From DASRAA01 sp036512955 (lineage in GTDB: Bacteria; Acidobacteriota; Terriglobia; Terriglobales; Acidobacteriaceae): 60,403 nucleotides of DNA. Under the pieces are notes generated by a model that was not told where the DNA came from, ran no database searches, and saw only the letters and a list, made by a program, of their open reading frames with translations. Of this stretch, positions 52,490 to 60,403 are shown piece after piece. A program made the position numbers and the translations under genes. How positions within the stretch are numbered: the stretch's first letter is position 1; each line of letters opens with the position of its first letter. The stretch spans positions 1 through 60,403 of the forward strand of contig DATBZX010000346.1 in the NCBI GenBank assembly GCA_036512955.1, written 5' to 3'.

Positions 52490-55400
52490 ATGTGGCTCAT
52501 TCGTGCAGCGCTGCGGCGACCGATCTCGGTGATCGTCATTGTGGTTGCCCTCGCTTTGACTTCAATTCTTGCCTTGTTGCGCACCCGCATTGACATCCTT
52601 CCCGATCTGAACTTACCGGTCATCTACGTTGCTCAACCTTATGGCGGCATGAGCCCACAGCAGATGGAAGGCTTTCTTGCGTACTACTACGAGTACCACT
52701 TCCTCTATATCAACGGCATTGAAAACGTAGAGGCAAAGACGATTCAGGGCACGGCGCTGCTGCGCCTGACATTCCACCCGGGTACCGACATGAGCCAGGC
52801 ACTGGCCCAGACGATCTCGTACGTAAACCGCGCCCGAGCATTTATGCCGCCCGGCACAGTCTCACCCTTCGTAATCCGCTACGATGCCGGCACGCTGCCG
52901 GTTGGCTATATGGTGTTCTCGAGTTCTTCGCGGACTCTCGGAGAAATACAGGACCTTGCTCTCAACCGCGTCCGGCCAGTATTTGCGACCTTGCCGGGAG
53001 TCTCGTCTCCTCCGCCTTTTGGAGGCAACCAGCGTACCATCGTGATCAACGTGGACCCGGCAAAACTCCACGCTTACGGACTTTCGCCGCAAGATATCGT
53101 CCAGGCGCTGATCTCGGGTAATAGCATTGAACCTTCCGGTAGTGCGAACATCGGCAACTATCAGATGCTCGTGACGACCGACTCCACGGTACAGCAGATC
53201 TCTGGTTTGCTTGATATTCCACTACGTACTGGGTCAGGTCCGGGAGTGTACTTGCGCGATGTCGGCAGCGTGTCTGATTCCTCCGACATCCTCGCCGGCT
53301 ATGCACTACTGAATAGCAAGCGAACGATCTACATTCCGGTCACGAAGCGACCCGACGCATCGACCATTACAGTCGTGAATGAAGTACGCCAAAACCTGCC
53401 CCGTTTCCAGTCTTTGGTTCCCGAGGACATCAAGATCAGCTATGAGTTCGACCAGTCCGCGTACGTGCGCCAGGCGCTGTCTTCGGTGCTGCGCGAAGGC
53501 ATGCTGGGAGCGTTACTCACGGGAGTTACCATTCTGCTGTTCTTGCGCGACTGGCGCAGCTCTCTGATTGTGATCATCACCATTCCGTTCGCGCTGCTCA
53601 TGGCAGTCGTTGCACTTTGGGCCGCGGGCCAGACCATCAATATCATGACGCTGGGCGGGCTGGCACTCGCGATCGGAGTGCTCGTGGATGAAAGTACCGT
53701 GTTGCTCGAAAACATCCACGTGCACCTGGCCCAAGGCGAAGGTAAGGCGCGCGCCATTCTGCACGCCAGCCGTGAAGTCGCTATCCCTCGGTTGCTGGCC
53801 ATGCTGAGCGTTCTGGCAGTGTTTTTGCCGTCGTTCTTTATGACCGGGCCGGCGAAATCGCTGTTTGTGCCGCTGTCGCTGGCAGTCGGTTTCTCAATGG
53901 CAGCGTCTTACCTGCTTTCCAGCTCACTGGCGCCGGTGCTTTCCAATTGGTGGCTCAAGTCCGAGGCCGTACACGCAGACAGTACGGTAGAGACGGGGTT
54001 TGACCGTTTCCGGAAACGGTTCTCAGGCGTACTGGACCGGCTGATGAAACGGCCTGCGCTGCTACTCGGCGGCTACGCTGCAATTGCCGCTTTGGTGTTG
54101 CTTTTAGTTGCACCTCGCCTGGCAAGGGAGATCTTCCCTTCGGGCGCGTCGAATGAGTTCCGGTTGCGTTTTGACGCGCCGGATGGCACGCGAGTGCCAG
54201 TGACCGAACAGATGGCGCAGAAGGTGCTCGCCATCATCAATCGCGAGGCCGGTTCCGGTAACGTGGACCTCACGTTGGGCTACGTCGGCGCCCAGCCCTC
54301 ATCCTATCCAATCAATACGGTGTTCCTGTGGACGAGCGGACCCCATGAAGCCATCTTAAACGTCGCTCTGAAGCCGGGCTCATCCATTTCGCTTCACGAC
54401 TTGGAAGAGAAACTGCGTAAAACTCTACCCGGAGAATTCCCGGGCTCTCGTTTCTCTTTTGACCCGGGTGATCTCATTAGCCAAATCCTGAGCTTCGGGA
54501 CGCCGTCGGTGGTGGAAGTCGCTACAACGGGTCCGCAGTACAACGATGTGCTGAACTTTGCCGGGAAGCTTGAGGTCGAACTTGGGAAAGTTGATGAGCT
54601 ACGCGATCTCGGCTACGAAGCACCGCTGCATTACCCGACGGTGGACATCAAGCTCAACCGGACCATGGCCGGGCAACTGGGCACGACTGCCGATCAAATC
54701 GGGCAAGCCGTAGTTTCCGCCACTGCGTCGAGCCGGTTTGTTTCTCCGAACTACTGGCGAGATCCGCGCTCCGGGGCCAGCTACCAGGTGCAAGTGCAAG
54801 TGCCCCAGGCACAGATGACGTCTACCAAAGACATCGAAACCATTCCCGTCACGAGTACAACTGGGGCGCATCCGTTCCTGAACCAAGTCGCTTCCGTACG
54901 GCAAGGAAGTGTTCCCGGAGAGCTCGACCGGCAAAACGGACTCTGGCTGATTGGCCTTTCCGCCAACCTTGGCAGAAATGATCTGGGCAGCGCCAGTCGC
55001 GAGATCAATCGGGCCATCGCGCGGGCTGGGACACCGCCGCGCGGTGTGACGGTCCAGGTCCGTGGTCAGGTAAGTGCGATGAACCAGATTTTCGGAAACC
55101 TCATTGTCGGTCTGGCGATCGCCATCTTTGTGATTTTGCTACTGCTGGCGGCAAACTTCGAATCCGTTCGTCTCTCTCTGGTTGTCCTTTCAACTGCGCC
55201 CGCAGTGCTAACTGGCTCGGTTCTCGCCCTGCTGATCACGCGAACCAGCCTGAATCTGGAGAGCTTCATGGGAACGATCATGGCTATTGGTGTGGCCGTA
55301 GCGAACGCGATCCTGCTCGTGACCTTCGCCGAGCAAAATCGCAAGGCGGGTGCAGACGCGAGAACCGCAGCCCGAAATGCTGCTGGCGAACGCTTGCGGC

Positions 55401-55648
55401 CCGTGCTTATGACCAGCCTTGCCATGACTGCGGGAATGCTTCCCATGGCGTTGGCGATTGGCCAGGGCAGCGAGGAAACGGCGCCACTGGGCCGCGCGGT
55501 CATTGGCGGACTTCTAGTTGCTACCGCAGCCACGCTGCTGGTGCTGCCGACGGTCTTTGCCATCGCGCAAAGGCGCGCATCCGTAGCTTCGCCGACGCTT
55601 GATCCTGATGATCCTGAATTCGCAGGCTCGCCGGAGGTTGCGCGATGA
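52490..55648 (+). CDS. RND efflux permease (inner-membrane pump)
   Basis: 1052 residues, the usual length. Membrane segment 1 (PISVIVIVVALALTSILALL) and porter-domain sequence (DILPDLNLPVIYVAQPYGGM), then the RND segments 2-6 with GGLALAIGVLVDESTVLLEN carrying the proton-relay Asp of segment 4 (position of D407 in AcrB, followed here by E rather than D), and the second half mirrored (GTIMAIGVAVANAILLVTFA). The substrate class is unclear. GCAGGAG lies upstream. It overlaps the adaptor gene by 4 bp. Confidence 0.95.
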   Translation: MWLIRAALRRPISVIVIVVALALTSILALLRTRIDILPDLNLPVIYVAQPYGGMSPQQMEGFLAYYYEYHFLYINGIENVEAKTIQGTALLRLTFHPGTDMSQALAQTISYVNRARAFMPPGTVSPFVIRYDAGTLPVGYMVFSSSSRTLGEIQDLALNRVRPVFATLPGVSSPPPFGGNQRTIVINVDPAKLHAYGLSPQDIVQALISGNSIEPSGSANIGNYQMLVTTDSTVQQISGLLDIPLRTGSGPGVYLRDVGSVSDSSDILAGYALLNSKRTIYIPVTKRPDASTITVVNEVRQNLPRFQSLVPEDIKISYEFDQSAYVRQALSSVLREGMLGALLTGVTILLFLRDWRSSLIVIITIPFALLMAVVALWAAGQTINIMTLGGLALAIGVLVDESTVLLENIHVHLAQGEGKARAILHASREVAIPRLLAMLSVLAVFLPSFFMTGPAKSLFVPLSLAVGFSMAASYLLSSSLAPVLSNWWLKSEAVHADSTVETGFDRFRKRFSGVLDRLMKRPALLLGGYAAIAALVLLLVAPRLAREIFPSGASNEFRLRFDAPDGTRVPVTEQMAQKVLAIINREAGSGNVDLTLGYVGAQPSSYPINTVFLWTSGPHEAILNVALKPGSSISLHDLEEKLRKTLPGEFPGSRFSFDPGDLISQILSFGTPSVVEVATTGPQYNDVLNFAGKLEVELGKVDELRDLGYEAPLHYPTVDIKLNRTMAGQLGTTADQIGQAVVSATASSRFVSPNYWRDPRSGASYQVQVQVPQAQMTSTKDIETIPVTSTTGAHPFLNQVASVRQGSVPGELDRQNGLWLIGLSANLGRNDLGSASREINRAIARAGTPPRGVTVQVRGQVSAMNQIFGNLIVGLAIAIFVILLLLAANFESVRLSLVVLSTAPAVLTGSVLALLITRTSLNLESFMGTIMAIGVAVANAILLVTFAEQNRKAGADARTAARNAAGERLRPVLMTSLAMTAGMLPMALAIGQGSEETAPLGRAVIGGLLVATAATLLVLPTVFAIAQRRASVASPTLDPDDPEFAGSPEVAR

Positions 55649-56808
55649 AGCGGCTGTTTTTGCTGGTGCTGCTAACGCTGCCATGGACAGGTTGTTCCGG
55701 GCCTTCGTCATCGCGCCCTCAGGCCCAGTCTCGAGGTGTCCAGCCTGCAGCAGTCAGCGTGATTGCCGTCGAATCGCAGACCGTCAACACCACGCTTGCT
55801 CTGCCCGCGCAGATCATTCCGTACGAAGTAGTGGACATCTATCCCAAGGTAACGGGATTCATTGACAAGATTAACGTCGATCGCGGGACGTACGTCCACG
55901 CTAATGAGGTGATTATCCGTTTGTCCGCTCCGGAGCTTGTGGCGCAGCGCGCCCAAGCGGAAGCCACCGTCCAGGCTGCACAGTCGCAGTTGTCGGCAGC
56001 GCAAGCGAAGCTTGCCTCTGACGCGGGAACGTACCTCCATCTGGCGGACGCCGCAAAGACACCGGGAGTGGTCGCGGGCAACGACCTACTGATTGCAGAA
56101 CAGGCCGCAGCGGCTGATCGCGCGCAGGTACAGGCGGCCACAAACAACGTTAGGGCCGCAAATGATGCGCTGCGTAGCGTAACGCAGCTCGAGTCTTATC
56201 TCGTGATCCGCGCTCCCTTTGACGGAATGGTCACGCTGCGCAACCTTCATCCTGGCGCGCTTGTTGGCCCGGCTTCCGGACCCTCCGGGGCACAGCCGAT
56301 TGTCCAGATCGAAGACATCGCCCGTCTGCGGCTTGTGGTCCCCGTGCCGGAGGCCTACGTCGCCGGCATCCGCGAGGGCCAGCAGGCCGCTTTCAGCATA
56401 CCCGCGTATCCAGGGCGCACCTTCCATGCCCCCATTGCCCGCATCGCGCATGACGTTGTTCAAAATACCCGCACCATGGCGGTCGAACTGGAGGTGCGCA
56501 ACGCCAGCCTGGAGATCACGCCGGGAAGCTTTGCCACCGTCGAATGGCCGGTTCGGCGGTCATACCCTACGCTGTTTGTTCCGTCGACCGCGGTTACGAC
56601 CGACCTCCAGCGCACTTTCGTCATTCGTGTGCGACAAGGTAAAGCGGAGTGGGTCGACGTCAAAACTGGCATCATGGTCAGTGGTAAGACCGAGGTGTTC
56701 GGGGAACTGCAAGCAGGTGACATCGTGGTAGCAAATGGCACTGACACGATTCGGCCCGGAACAAGCCTGTCAACCCAACAGGTATCACGACCAGCGACGG
56801 GAACATAG
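55645..56808 (+). CDS. RND periplasmic adaptor (membrane fusion) lipoprotein
   Basis: 387 residues. Lipobox PWTGC (C17). Lipoyl-type and hairpin parts (VTGFIDKINVDRGTYVHANE; QAEATVQAAQSQLSAAQAKL; IRAPFDGMVTLRNLHPGALV), then beta-barrel and membrane-proximal domains (IVANGTDTIRPGTSL). It joins pump and TolC. The ATG overlaps the pump stop (ATGA), so translation is coupled. The order regulator, TolC, pump, adaptor differs from the more common adaptor-first order. Confidence 0.95.
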   Translation: MKRLFLLVLLTLPWTGCSGPSSSRPQAQSRGVQPAAVSVIAVESQTVNTTLALPAQIIPYEVVDIYPKVTGFIDKINVDRGTYVHANEVIIRLSAPELVAQRAQAEATVQAAQSQLSAAQAKLASDAGTYLHLADAAKTPGVVAGNDLLIAEQAAAADRAQVQAATNNVRAANDALRSVTQLESYLVIRAPFDGMVTLRNLHPGALVGPASGPSGAQPIVQIEDIARLRLVVPVPEAYVAGIREGQQAAFSIPAYPGRTFHAPIARIAHDVVQNTRTMAVELEVRNASLEITPGSFATVEWPVRRSYPTLFVPSTAVTTDLQRTFVIRVRQGKAEWVDVKTGIMVSGKTEVFGELQAGDIVVANGTDTIRPGTSLSTQQVSRPATGT

Positions 56809-57019
56809 CGAGATTTGCCTGCTGGCATCTTGACGGCCCGGACTTTCAGCGAGCCTCGCGGCAAGGCCAGAGCCTCGAGGGTTAGGGGCGGCATCTTCCG
56901 ATGAATTTTGGGTCTGCACAACAGGCGAGCGAAGTGCCTTGGTTTTGGGTATTGTCACGCGAGCGAAACCCGCCGGGCTCAATGAGACCTAATCGCAATA
57001 TATCAATGGAGACAACAAA

Positions 57020-57043
57020 AGTGGCCGGCGTAGACCGGCCACT
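57020..57043 (-). terminator. Intrinsic terminator of the porin-like gene
   Basis: AGTGGCCGG pairs with CCGGCCACT around a 6-nt loop, and on the minus strand TTTTGTTGTC follows. It lies 8 bp past the stop at 57051. As a near-symmetric stem it may also help stop read-through from the efflux operon on the plus strand. Confidence 0.8.
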
Positions 57044-57050
57044 GGGCTGC

Positions 57051-58835
57051 CTACGGCAGGTAGTAACGGAAGGATGTGAAGAGCATGTTCTCAACAGCGT
57101 TTGGCGCGCCGCCCACGCCTTCCCAGGTGTTCCTGATAACGTACGAGTATTGTGGGCCGAACTGGAACCTGCCCTTCTCGCCATTGTAGGGCTTGTACCA
57201 GAAGCCGATGGTTGCTTCCATCAAATTGCGAGTGTCGCCGTTGCAGCTCGCGAGGCTTCCGGGAGTAAATCCGTTCGCACCACCGGGTAGGACTTCAGTT
57301 TCGCAGCCCGCATTGCTGAATAAGGGTGATCCGTACCCTACCGGCTTACCCGTAGACGCGGTGTAATACGCCCGGCCGACAAATTCCGCACCGAAGTTAC
57401 TGTAAATATCCATCTTCTTCGTGTGGAACTCCAGTGTGCCCAACGCCTGGTTGCTGTGCAGTGTAGCGAGTTGGCCGTTCGGCTTCACGGTCAGATCTGG
57501 AAGAGTGGTCGTGCCGTATCGTCCAATACCAGGACCGCCCAGATAATGGACGCCGAGTTCAACTCTCTTTTGGGCCAGCATCCAGCGAGCGTTAGCGCCG
57601 ATCCCTCCGCCCCAGACCGAATTGTTAAAGGCCCCAGCCGCTGTGGGTGTTGCCAAGGTAGCTCCCGGGAAGATGCGCTCCCGGAAATCACTTGCCACTC
57701 CGAAGACTTCGTAGTGTCCTCCGAATTTTGGTTCAAACGCGAACTTCACGATGTAATCCGGCGACAGGTTCCATGAGTAATTTGCTGTTGGGTTGTAAAG
57801 ACCTCCGCCCGTGCCCGGAGCTCCAACCAGGTAGTTAGCTGCGTTGCCGTGGGCAGTCACCAGCACTTCCGCGTTTTCCACCGACACGCCTAGCCAAGCC
57901 CTGTTGCTGAAGTTCTTGGTAGCACGGAAGCCATATTGACGTGCCCAACTGAATCCCACGTGATACTGCGCATCAATCGTGGAAGTCAGCGCCTCGGTGC
58001 GATTGTCGAGGCCCTTCCGGGTTTCGGTTACGAGACTCCACATCTGACCACCCGTAAAAGTCCAGCCATCATGAAAGGCGGCCTGTCCCCACAATTGCCG
58101 CTGCCGGAAGGTGTAGCTGTTGCTCTGGTTGTTATTCGAGGTGACACCCGCCGACAGGAAGTCAGACTCGTAGTAGCCGGTCGCATTGACGTTGGCCAGC
58201 TTCCCCTGTATCAACCAAGACATGCGCGACTGACGGCCGGAGCCGTAGAACTCAGACATCTGCGACTGAGACGCCGCCCCGTACGGAAGCGTGTTGAACG
58301 GTGTGTTGATGTCTGCCGTGAGGGCATGAGATCGCCATACAGTTTCTGCCGCCAGGAAACCGCCAGGAGTGATGGTGACTCCCTTAAAGCGAATGGCCAG
58401 CGGGCTCTCCAAATCGCCCACCCGTTTTTGCGTGTCCTGTAAGCTCTCAACGGTGTTGGCCGATGCTGCCTTGAGGTCCGTAACATCGTGCTGCATCGCA
58501 CTGAATTCTTCAGCACTCAGAGCGCCTTCTTTTTTCTCACCGCCGATGGCCGATTTTGCGGTTGACTGAGCCTGGGTGGCCGCCGCTTCCGCCTGGCTTA
58601 CCCGCTGCTCGAGCGTCTGGATAGCCGCATCGCGGCTTTGAATCTGCTGTTGGAGTTGTTGTATTTGCTGCTGTTGGGCAGCGATGGCGTCTTTCATTTC
58701 CTTCATGTCGGATGAGGAGGAGCGCGTTGCGGACCCGCTACTCTGGCGGGACTTGGTCTCGGTGCTGCCTTGATCCTGCGCAAAAACGCTCGCCGTCGCC
58801 AACAGGGACAGAGCTAGAACTATGGTTCGTTTCAT
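57051..58835 (-). CDS. Outer-membrane porin-like protein with an N-terminal coiled coil
   Basis: 594 residues. Signal peptide (TIVLALSLLATASVFAQ), then a Gln-rich coiled coil (KDAIAAQQQQIQQLQQQIQS to LEQRVSQAEAAATQ), a linker, and a beta-barrel from about residue 150 (IRFKGVTITPGGFLAAETVW) to the end (FQFGPQYSYVIRNTW; MLFTSFRYYLP). A periplasmic coiled coil before a barrel suggests trimer formation or contact with the cell wall, as in OmpM/S-layer-tethered porins. The final residues are aromatic but end in Pro rather than Phe. AGGAG lies 7 bases before the ATG. Confidence 0.85.
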   Translation of the reverse strand: MKRTIVLALSLLATASVFAQDQGSTETKSRQSSGSATRSSSSDMKEMKDAIAAQQQQIQQLQQQIQSRDAAIQTLEQRVSQAEAAATQAQSTAKSAIGGEKKEGALSAEEFSAMQHDVTDLKAASANTVESLQDTQKRVGDLESPLAIRFKGVTITPGGFLAAETVWRSHALTADINTPFNTLPYGAASQSQMSEFYGSGRQSRMSWLIQGKLANVNATGYYESDFLSAGVTSNNNQSNSYTFRQRQLWGQAAFHDGWTFTGGQMWSLVTETRKGLDNRTEALTSTIDAQYHVGFSWARQYGFRATKNFSNRAWLGVSVENAEVLVTAHGNAANYLVGAPGTGGGLYNPTANYSWNLSPDYIVKFAFEPKFGGHYEVFGVASDFRERIFPGATLATPTAAGAFNNSVWGGGIGANARWMLAQKRVELGVHYLGGPGIGRYGTTTLPDLTVKPNGQLATLHSNQALGTLEFHTKKMDIYSNFGAEFVGRAYYTASTGKPVGYGSPLFSNAGCETEVLPGGANGFTPGSLASCNGDTRNLMEATIGFWYKPYNGEKGRFQFGPQYSYVIRNTWEGVGGAPNAVENMLFTSFRYYLP

Positions 58836-59402
58836 CTTCTCTCCTGAAAATTCGGTGGCACGATGAACTGCAAACGAGTACACCAACGTCGTTAGTAAAC
58901 CTAAGAGTCGGGGTCCGATCAGTGTACGTTCCACCGAATCCTAGGCGTGCTAAGTTACGGAATCGTGAATAGACCATGAACGTTAGGCGAATTCCAGCGC
59001 TTTCCGGCGCCACCGCAAGCATGGCAAGATGTTACGGGAGATCGAGTTTGGTAACTCTTCTGCGAACGGCTTCTCGCTTCATCCTCGGATGTCGCCAACT
59101 TCGAACTCTCTGCGTCCCATGACCCCGTTGAATGAGTCCCCACACTGCCGATTGCGGTCGCATGGAGTGAAGTGAATATTGAAACTTAAGACCTCGCCCA
59201 GAGACTGCCGCGGCTTACTGTCGCGGAATGGACTGAATCTGTAGGTCGCTATCGCAGCGAACAGAAGACTAGTCACTGTGACCGGCACTCAGGTCGCGAC
59301 TGCGGGCGGGATCCAAAAAGTGAACTCTTGGGGAAGCAAAACCGCTTTCATGTCTTCGGGCGTCGGTGAAATTTCGACCTGGAACGTAACAGTAACGCCG
59401 CA
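58836..59402. other. Stretch with no clear gene
   Basis: About 570 bp upstream of the porin-like gene. It should hold that gene's promoter (minus strand), but I see no clear boxes. A 61-codon plus-strand frame at 59278-59460 runs into the integrase remnant in another frame and has no recognisable product. Confidence 0.4.
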
Positions 59403-59666
59403 TCAAGTGGCTTTCGCCATACGTTCTCAACGCTGCTCAAAAGCAACGGGGAGGACGTGAAAGTGGTACAGGAGCTGTTGCGGCACTCTACGTCGCGAAT
59501 GACGTGGACACTTACACCGAGGCCTTAAGCCGGGATGAGAGGGCAGCATAGAGCCGGGTGGCGGGAATGATCCGGCCGAAAACAACTTGCACCGTCGTTG
59601 TACCGCAGGAAACCGACCAAATCAGCAGCAAGTCTCAGAAAAGACTTGGCGTCCCCGACGGGATTT
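59403..59666 (+). pseudogene. Decayed tyrosine recombinase (integrase), C-terminal part
   Basis: The frame from 59406 reads SGFRHTFSTLLKSNGEDVKV then VQELLRHSTSRMT, the box II region of phage-type integrases. At about 59500 one base is missing; in the shifted frame DTYTEALSRDERAA follows, with the nucleophile Tyr, and then an in-frame TAG where homologues continue, then SRVAGMIRP. Part of the N-terminal and core catalytic domain is absent. The last codons (GVPDGI then TGA) read into the tRNA-Glu fragment. It is dead but marks an integration site. Confidence 0.8.
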
Positions 59667-59694
59667 GAACCCGTGTTATCGCCGTGAAAGGGCG
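59647..59694 (-). pseudogene. tRNA-Glu(UUC) 3' fragment, right copy of the att repeat
   Basis: On the minus strand CGCC CTTTCAC GGCG (anticodon stem-loop, anticodon TTC), then ATAA, ACGGG TTCAAAT CCCGT (T arm) and CGGGGACG CCA. The 5' acceptor strand and D arm are missing: the sequence before the anticodon stem (GTTTGCAATAGGCTAA) cannot fold into them. The 26 bases at 59650-59675 repeat at 50149-50174. The integrase remnant lies at its 3' side, the usual geometry at a tRNA target. Confidence 0.8.
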
Positions 59695-60088
59695 TTAGCC
59701 TATTGCAAACAAAGGAACTTATCGGGCAGCGGTCGCTCTGCATGTACCGTAAGAGCCTTTTAAGAACGCTAGGAAACAGGTACTCCTTGTACCGTCCTTG
59801 TACCGCGAGAATTCCGAATCAACGTCGATCCCAAGCTCTCCTGCAGCAGAGGAGTGCGAGTGTTTGGCACGCACTGGCATGTACACACCTGGGAGGATGT
59901 TTCCGAATTCACGAGGTCTGCGACTACGCTGAGAACCGGTTTTCTGTCTATGCACGCCGGAAAACATCGGTGCACGGCGCACATGATAAAAGACGTTATC
60001 ATTCCCTAAAATCGACGGCGAGAGAAAGAAGCTGCGGCAACCGCTCGCTTGCCTTAACCAGCGCCGCCTTACCGCTAGGGAGGCGAGG
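59695..60088. other. Stretch with no clear gene beyond the tRNA fragment
   Basis: About 390 bp. It has an 11-bp tandem repeat (TCCTTGTACCG at 59784-59794 and 59795-59805) and no frame with a ribosome site. It may be junction DNA outside the island. Confidence 0.4.
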
Positions 60089-60403
60089 ATGTTCCACCCT
60101 TCCCCGAACCTGACATCGGATCCGCCTCGCATCACTTCACCGGTTTGGGCGTTTCCCGTCAAGTTGACTCCGAACAGGCCAACTTCCGGGCGGCCCGTCA
60201 CTCGTGAACAATTACAGCGTGAGAGCGCAGCCCGCGTGCCGTTTACCGTTGACTATCAGACGACTGGAGGACTGTCGAGTAGCATCTCGCAGAAGGCAAC
60301 CTTCTGGCCTGCTTCGGTGCAGGCCCTTCTATACAGTGGGCGCCGGGATGACGAAGATAGAAGGGCTTCTATTGCGGGAAGTTCATGCGACGCAGCAGGT
60401 CTT
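60089..60403 (+). CDS. Possible CDS cut by the window end, unknown
   Basis: From the ATG at 60089 the frame is open for 105 codons to the window edge, with GGGAGG and AGG just upstream. The visible part is Pro/Thr/Ser/Arg-rich (WAFPVKLTPNRPTSGRPV) and shows no known domain or signal peptide. It may be real or only a long chance frame. Confidence 0.3.
   Translation, partial: MFHPSPNLTSDPPRITSPVWAFPVKLTPNRPTSGRPVTREQLQRESAARVPFTVDYQTTGGLSSSISQKATFWPASVQALLYSGRRDDEDRRASIAGSSCDAAGL

Noticed and set aside
59647..59694. A complete tRNA-Glu gene
   Set aside because: The anticodon and T arms are there, but the 5' acceptor strand and D arm are missing.
59719..60201. 160-codon minus-strand frame near the window end
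   Set aside because: There is no ribosome site and no domain, and a competing plus-strand frame with a better ribosome site overlaps it.

Overview
The window looks like chromosomal DNA of a soil Acidobacteriota (Terriglobia/Koribacter-like). This is inferred, not matched to a genome. The reasons are moderately GC-rich coding sequence, many multihaem c-type cytochromes made through a System II (ResB/CcsA) pathway, PEP-CTERM proteins, a DUF6496-type lysine-rich small protein, and a CadC-like winged-helix/TPR regulator of the kind common in that phylum.

Region 1 (about 0.4-11.2 kb, minus strand) is a gene train that looks like a trans-envelope or extracellular electron-transfer locus. In transcription order it holds a 16-haem cytochrome, an NHL propeller, a 4-haem cytochrome, a SurA/PpiC-type foldase, a large outer-membrane beta-barrel, a second NHL propeller and a 12-haem cytochrome, followed by a TPR protein. 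The 4-haem protein and the start of the 12-haem protein share a module. The set is reminiscent of porin-cytochrome and cytochrome-nanowire loci. Divergent from it (11.7-14.7 kb) are ResB and CcsA, which attach haem to such proteins, then an orphan histidine kinase.

Region 2 (16-21 kb) holds housekeeping or accessory genes: a secreted protein with a T4-lysozyme-like (GH24) pattern, a pirin, an M13 metallopeptidase and a small methyltransferase.

Region 3 (21.3-33 kb, plus strand) is a second respiratory cluster: a dihaem lipoprotein, a cytochrome-porin fusion with Cyc2-like architecture, a secreted cupredoxin, a GltD-like FAD/NAD(P)/4x[4Fe-4S]-type oxidoreductase, Rieske protein, split cytochrome b, an anchored 8-haem cytochrome, a monohaem lipoprotein and an unknown secreted protein. 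The genes overlap or abut and probably form one bc-type quinol:cytochrome c complex with unusual partners.

Region 4 (33-50 kb) is mixed: FNT channel, AI-2E-type transporter with an extra C-terminal domain, a 5'-truncated Gfo/Idh/MocA pseudogene, stress-type small proteins, a lytic-transglycosylase-like protein, and a run of minus-strand genes (40-43.5 kb) whose 3' ends are each followed by a copy of the same two-hairpin element. Then come a frameshifted winged-helix/TPR regulator, a PEP-CTERM protein and a GH31 alpha-glucosidase.

Region 5 (50.1-59.7 kb) is bounded by direct repeats of a tRNA 3' end. It carries a PadR-controlled tripartite RND efflux operon and a porin-like protein, and ends with a decayed tyrosine integrase beside a tRNA-Glu 3' fragment. 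This is the picture of an old integrated island. The last 0.7 kb holds only a possible truncated ORF.
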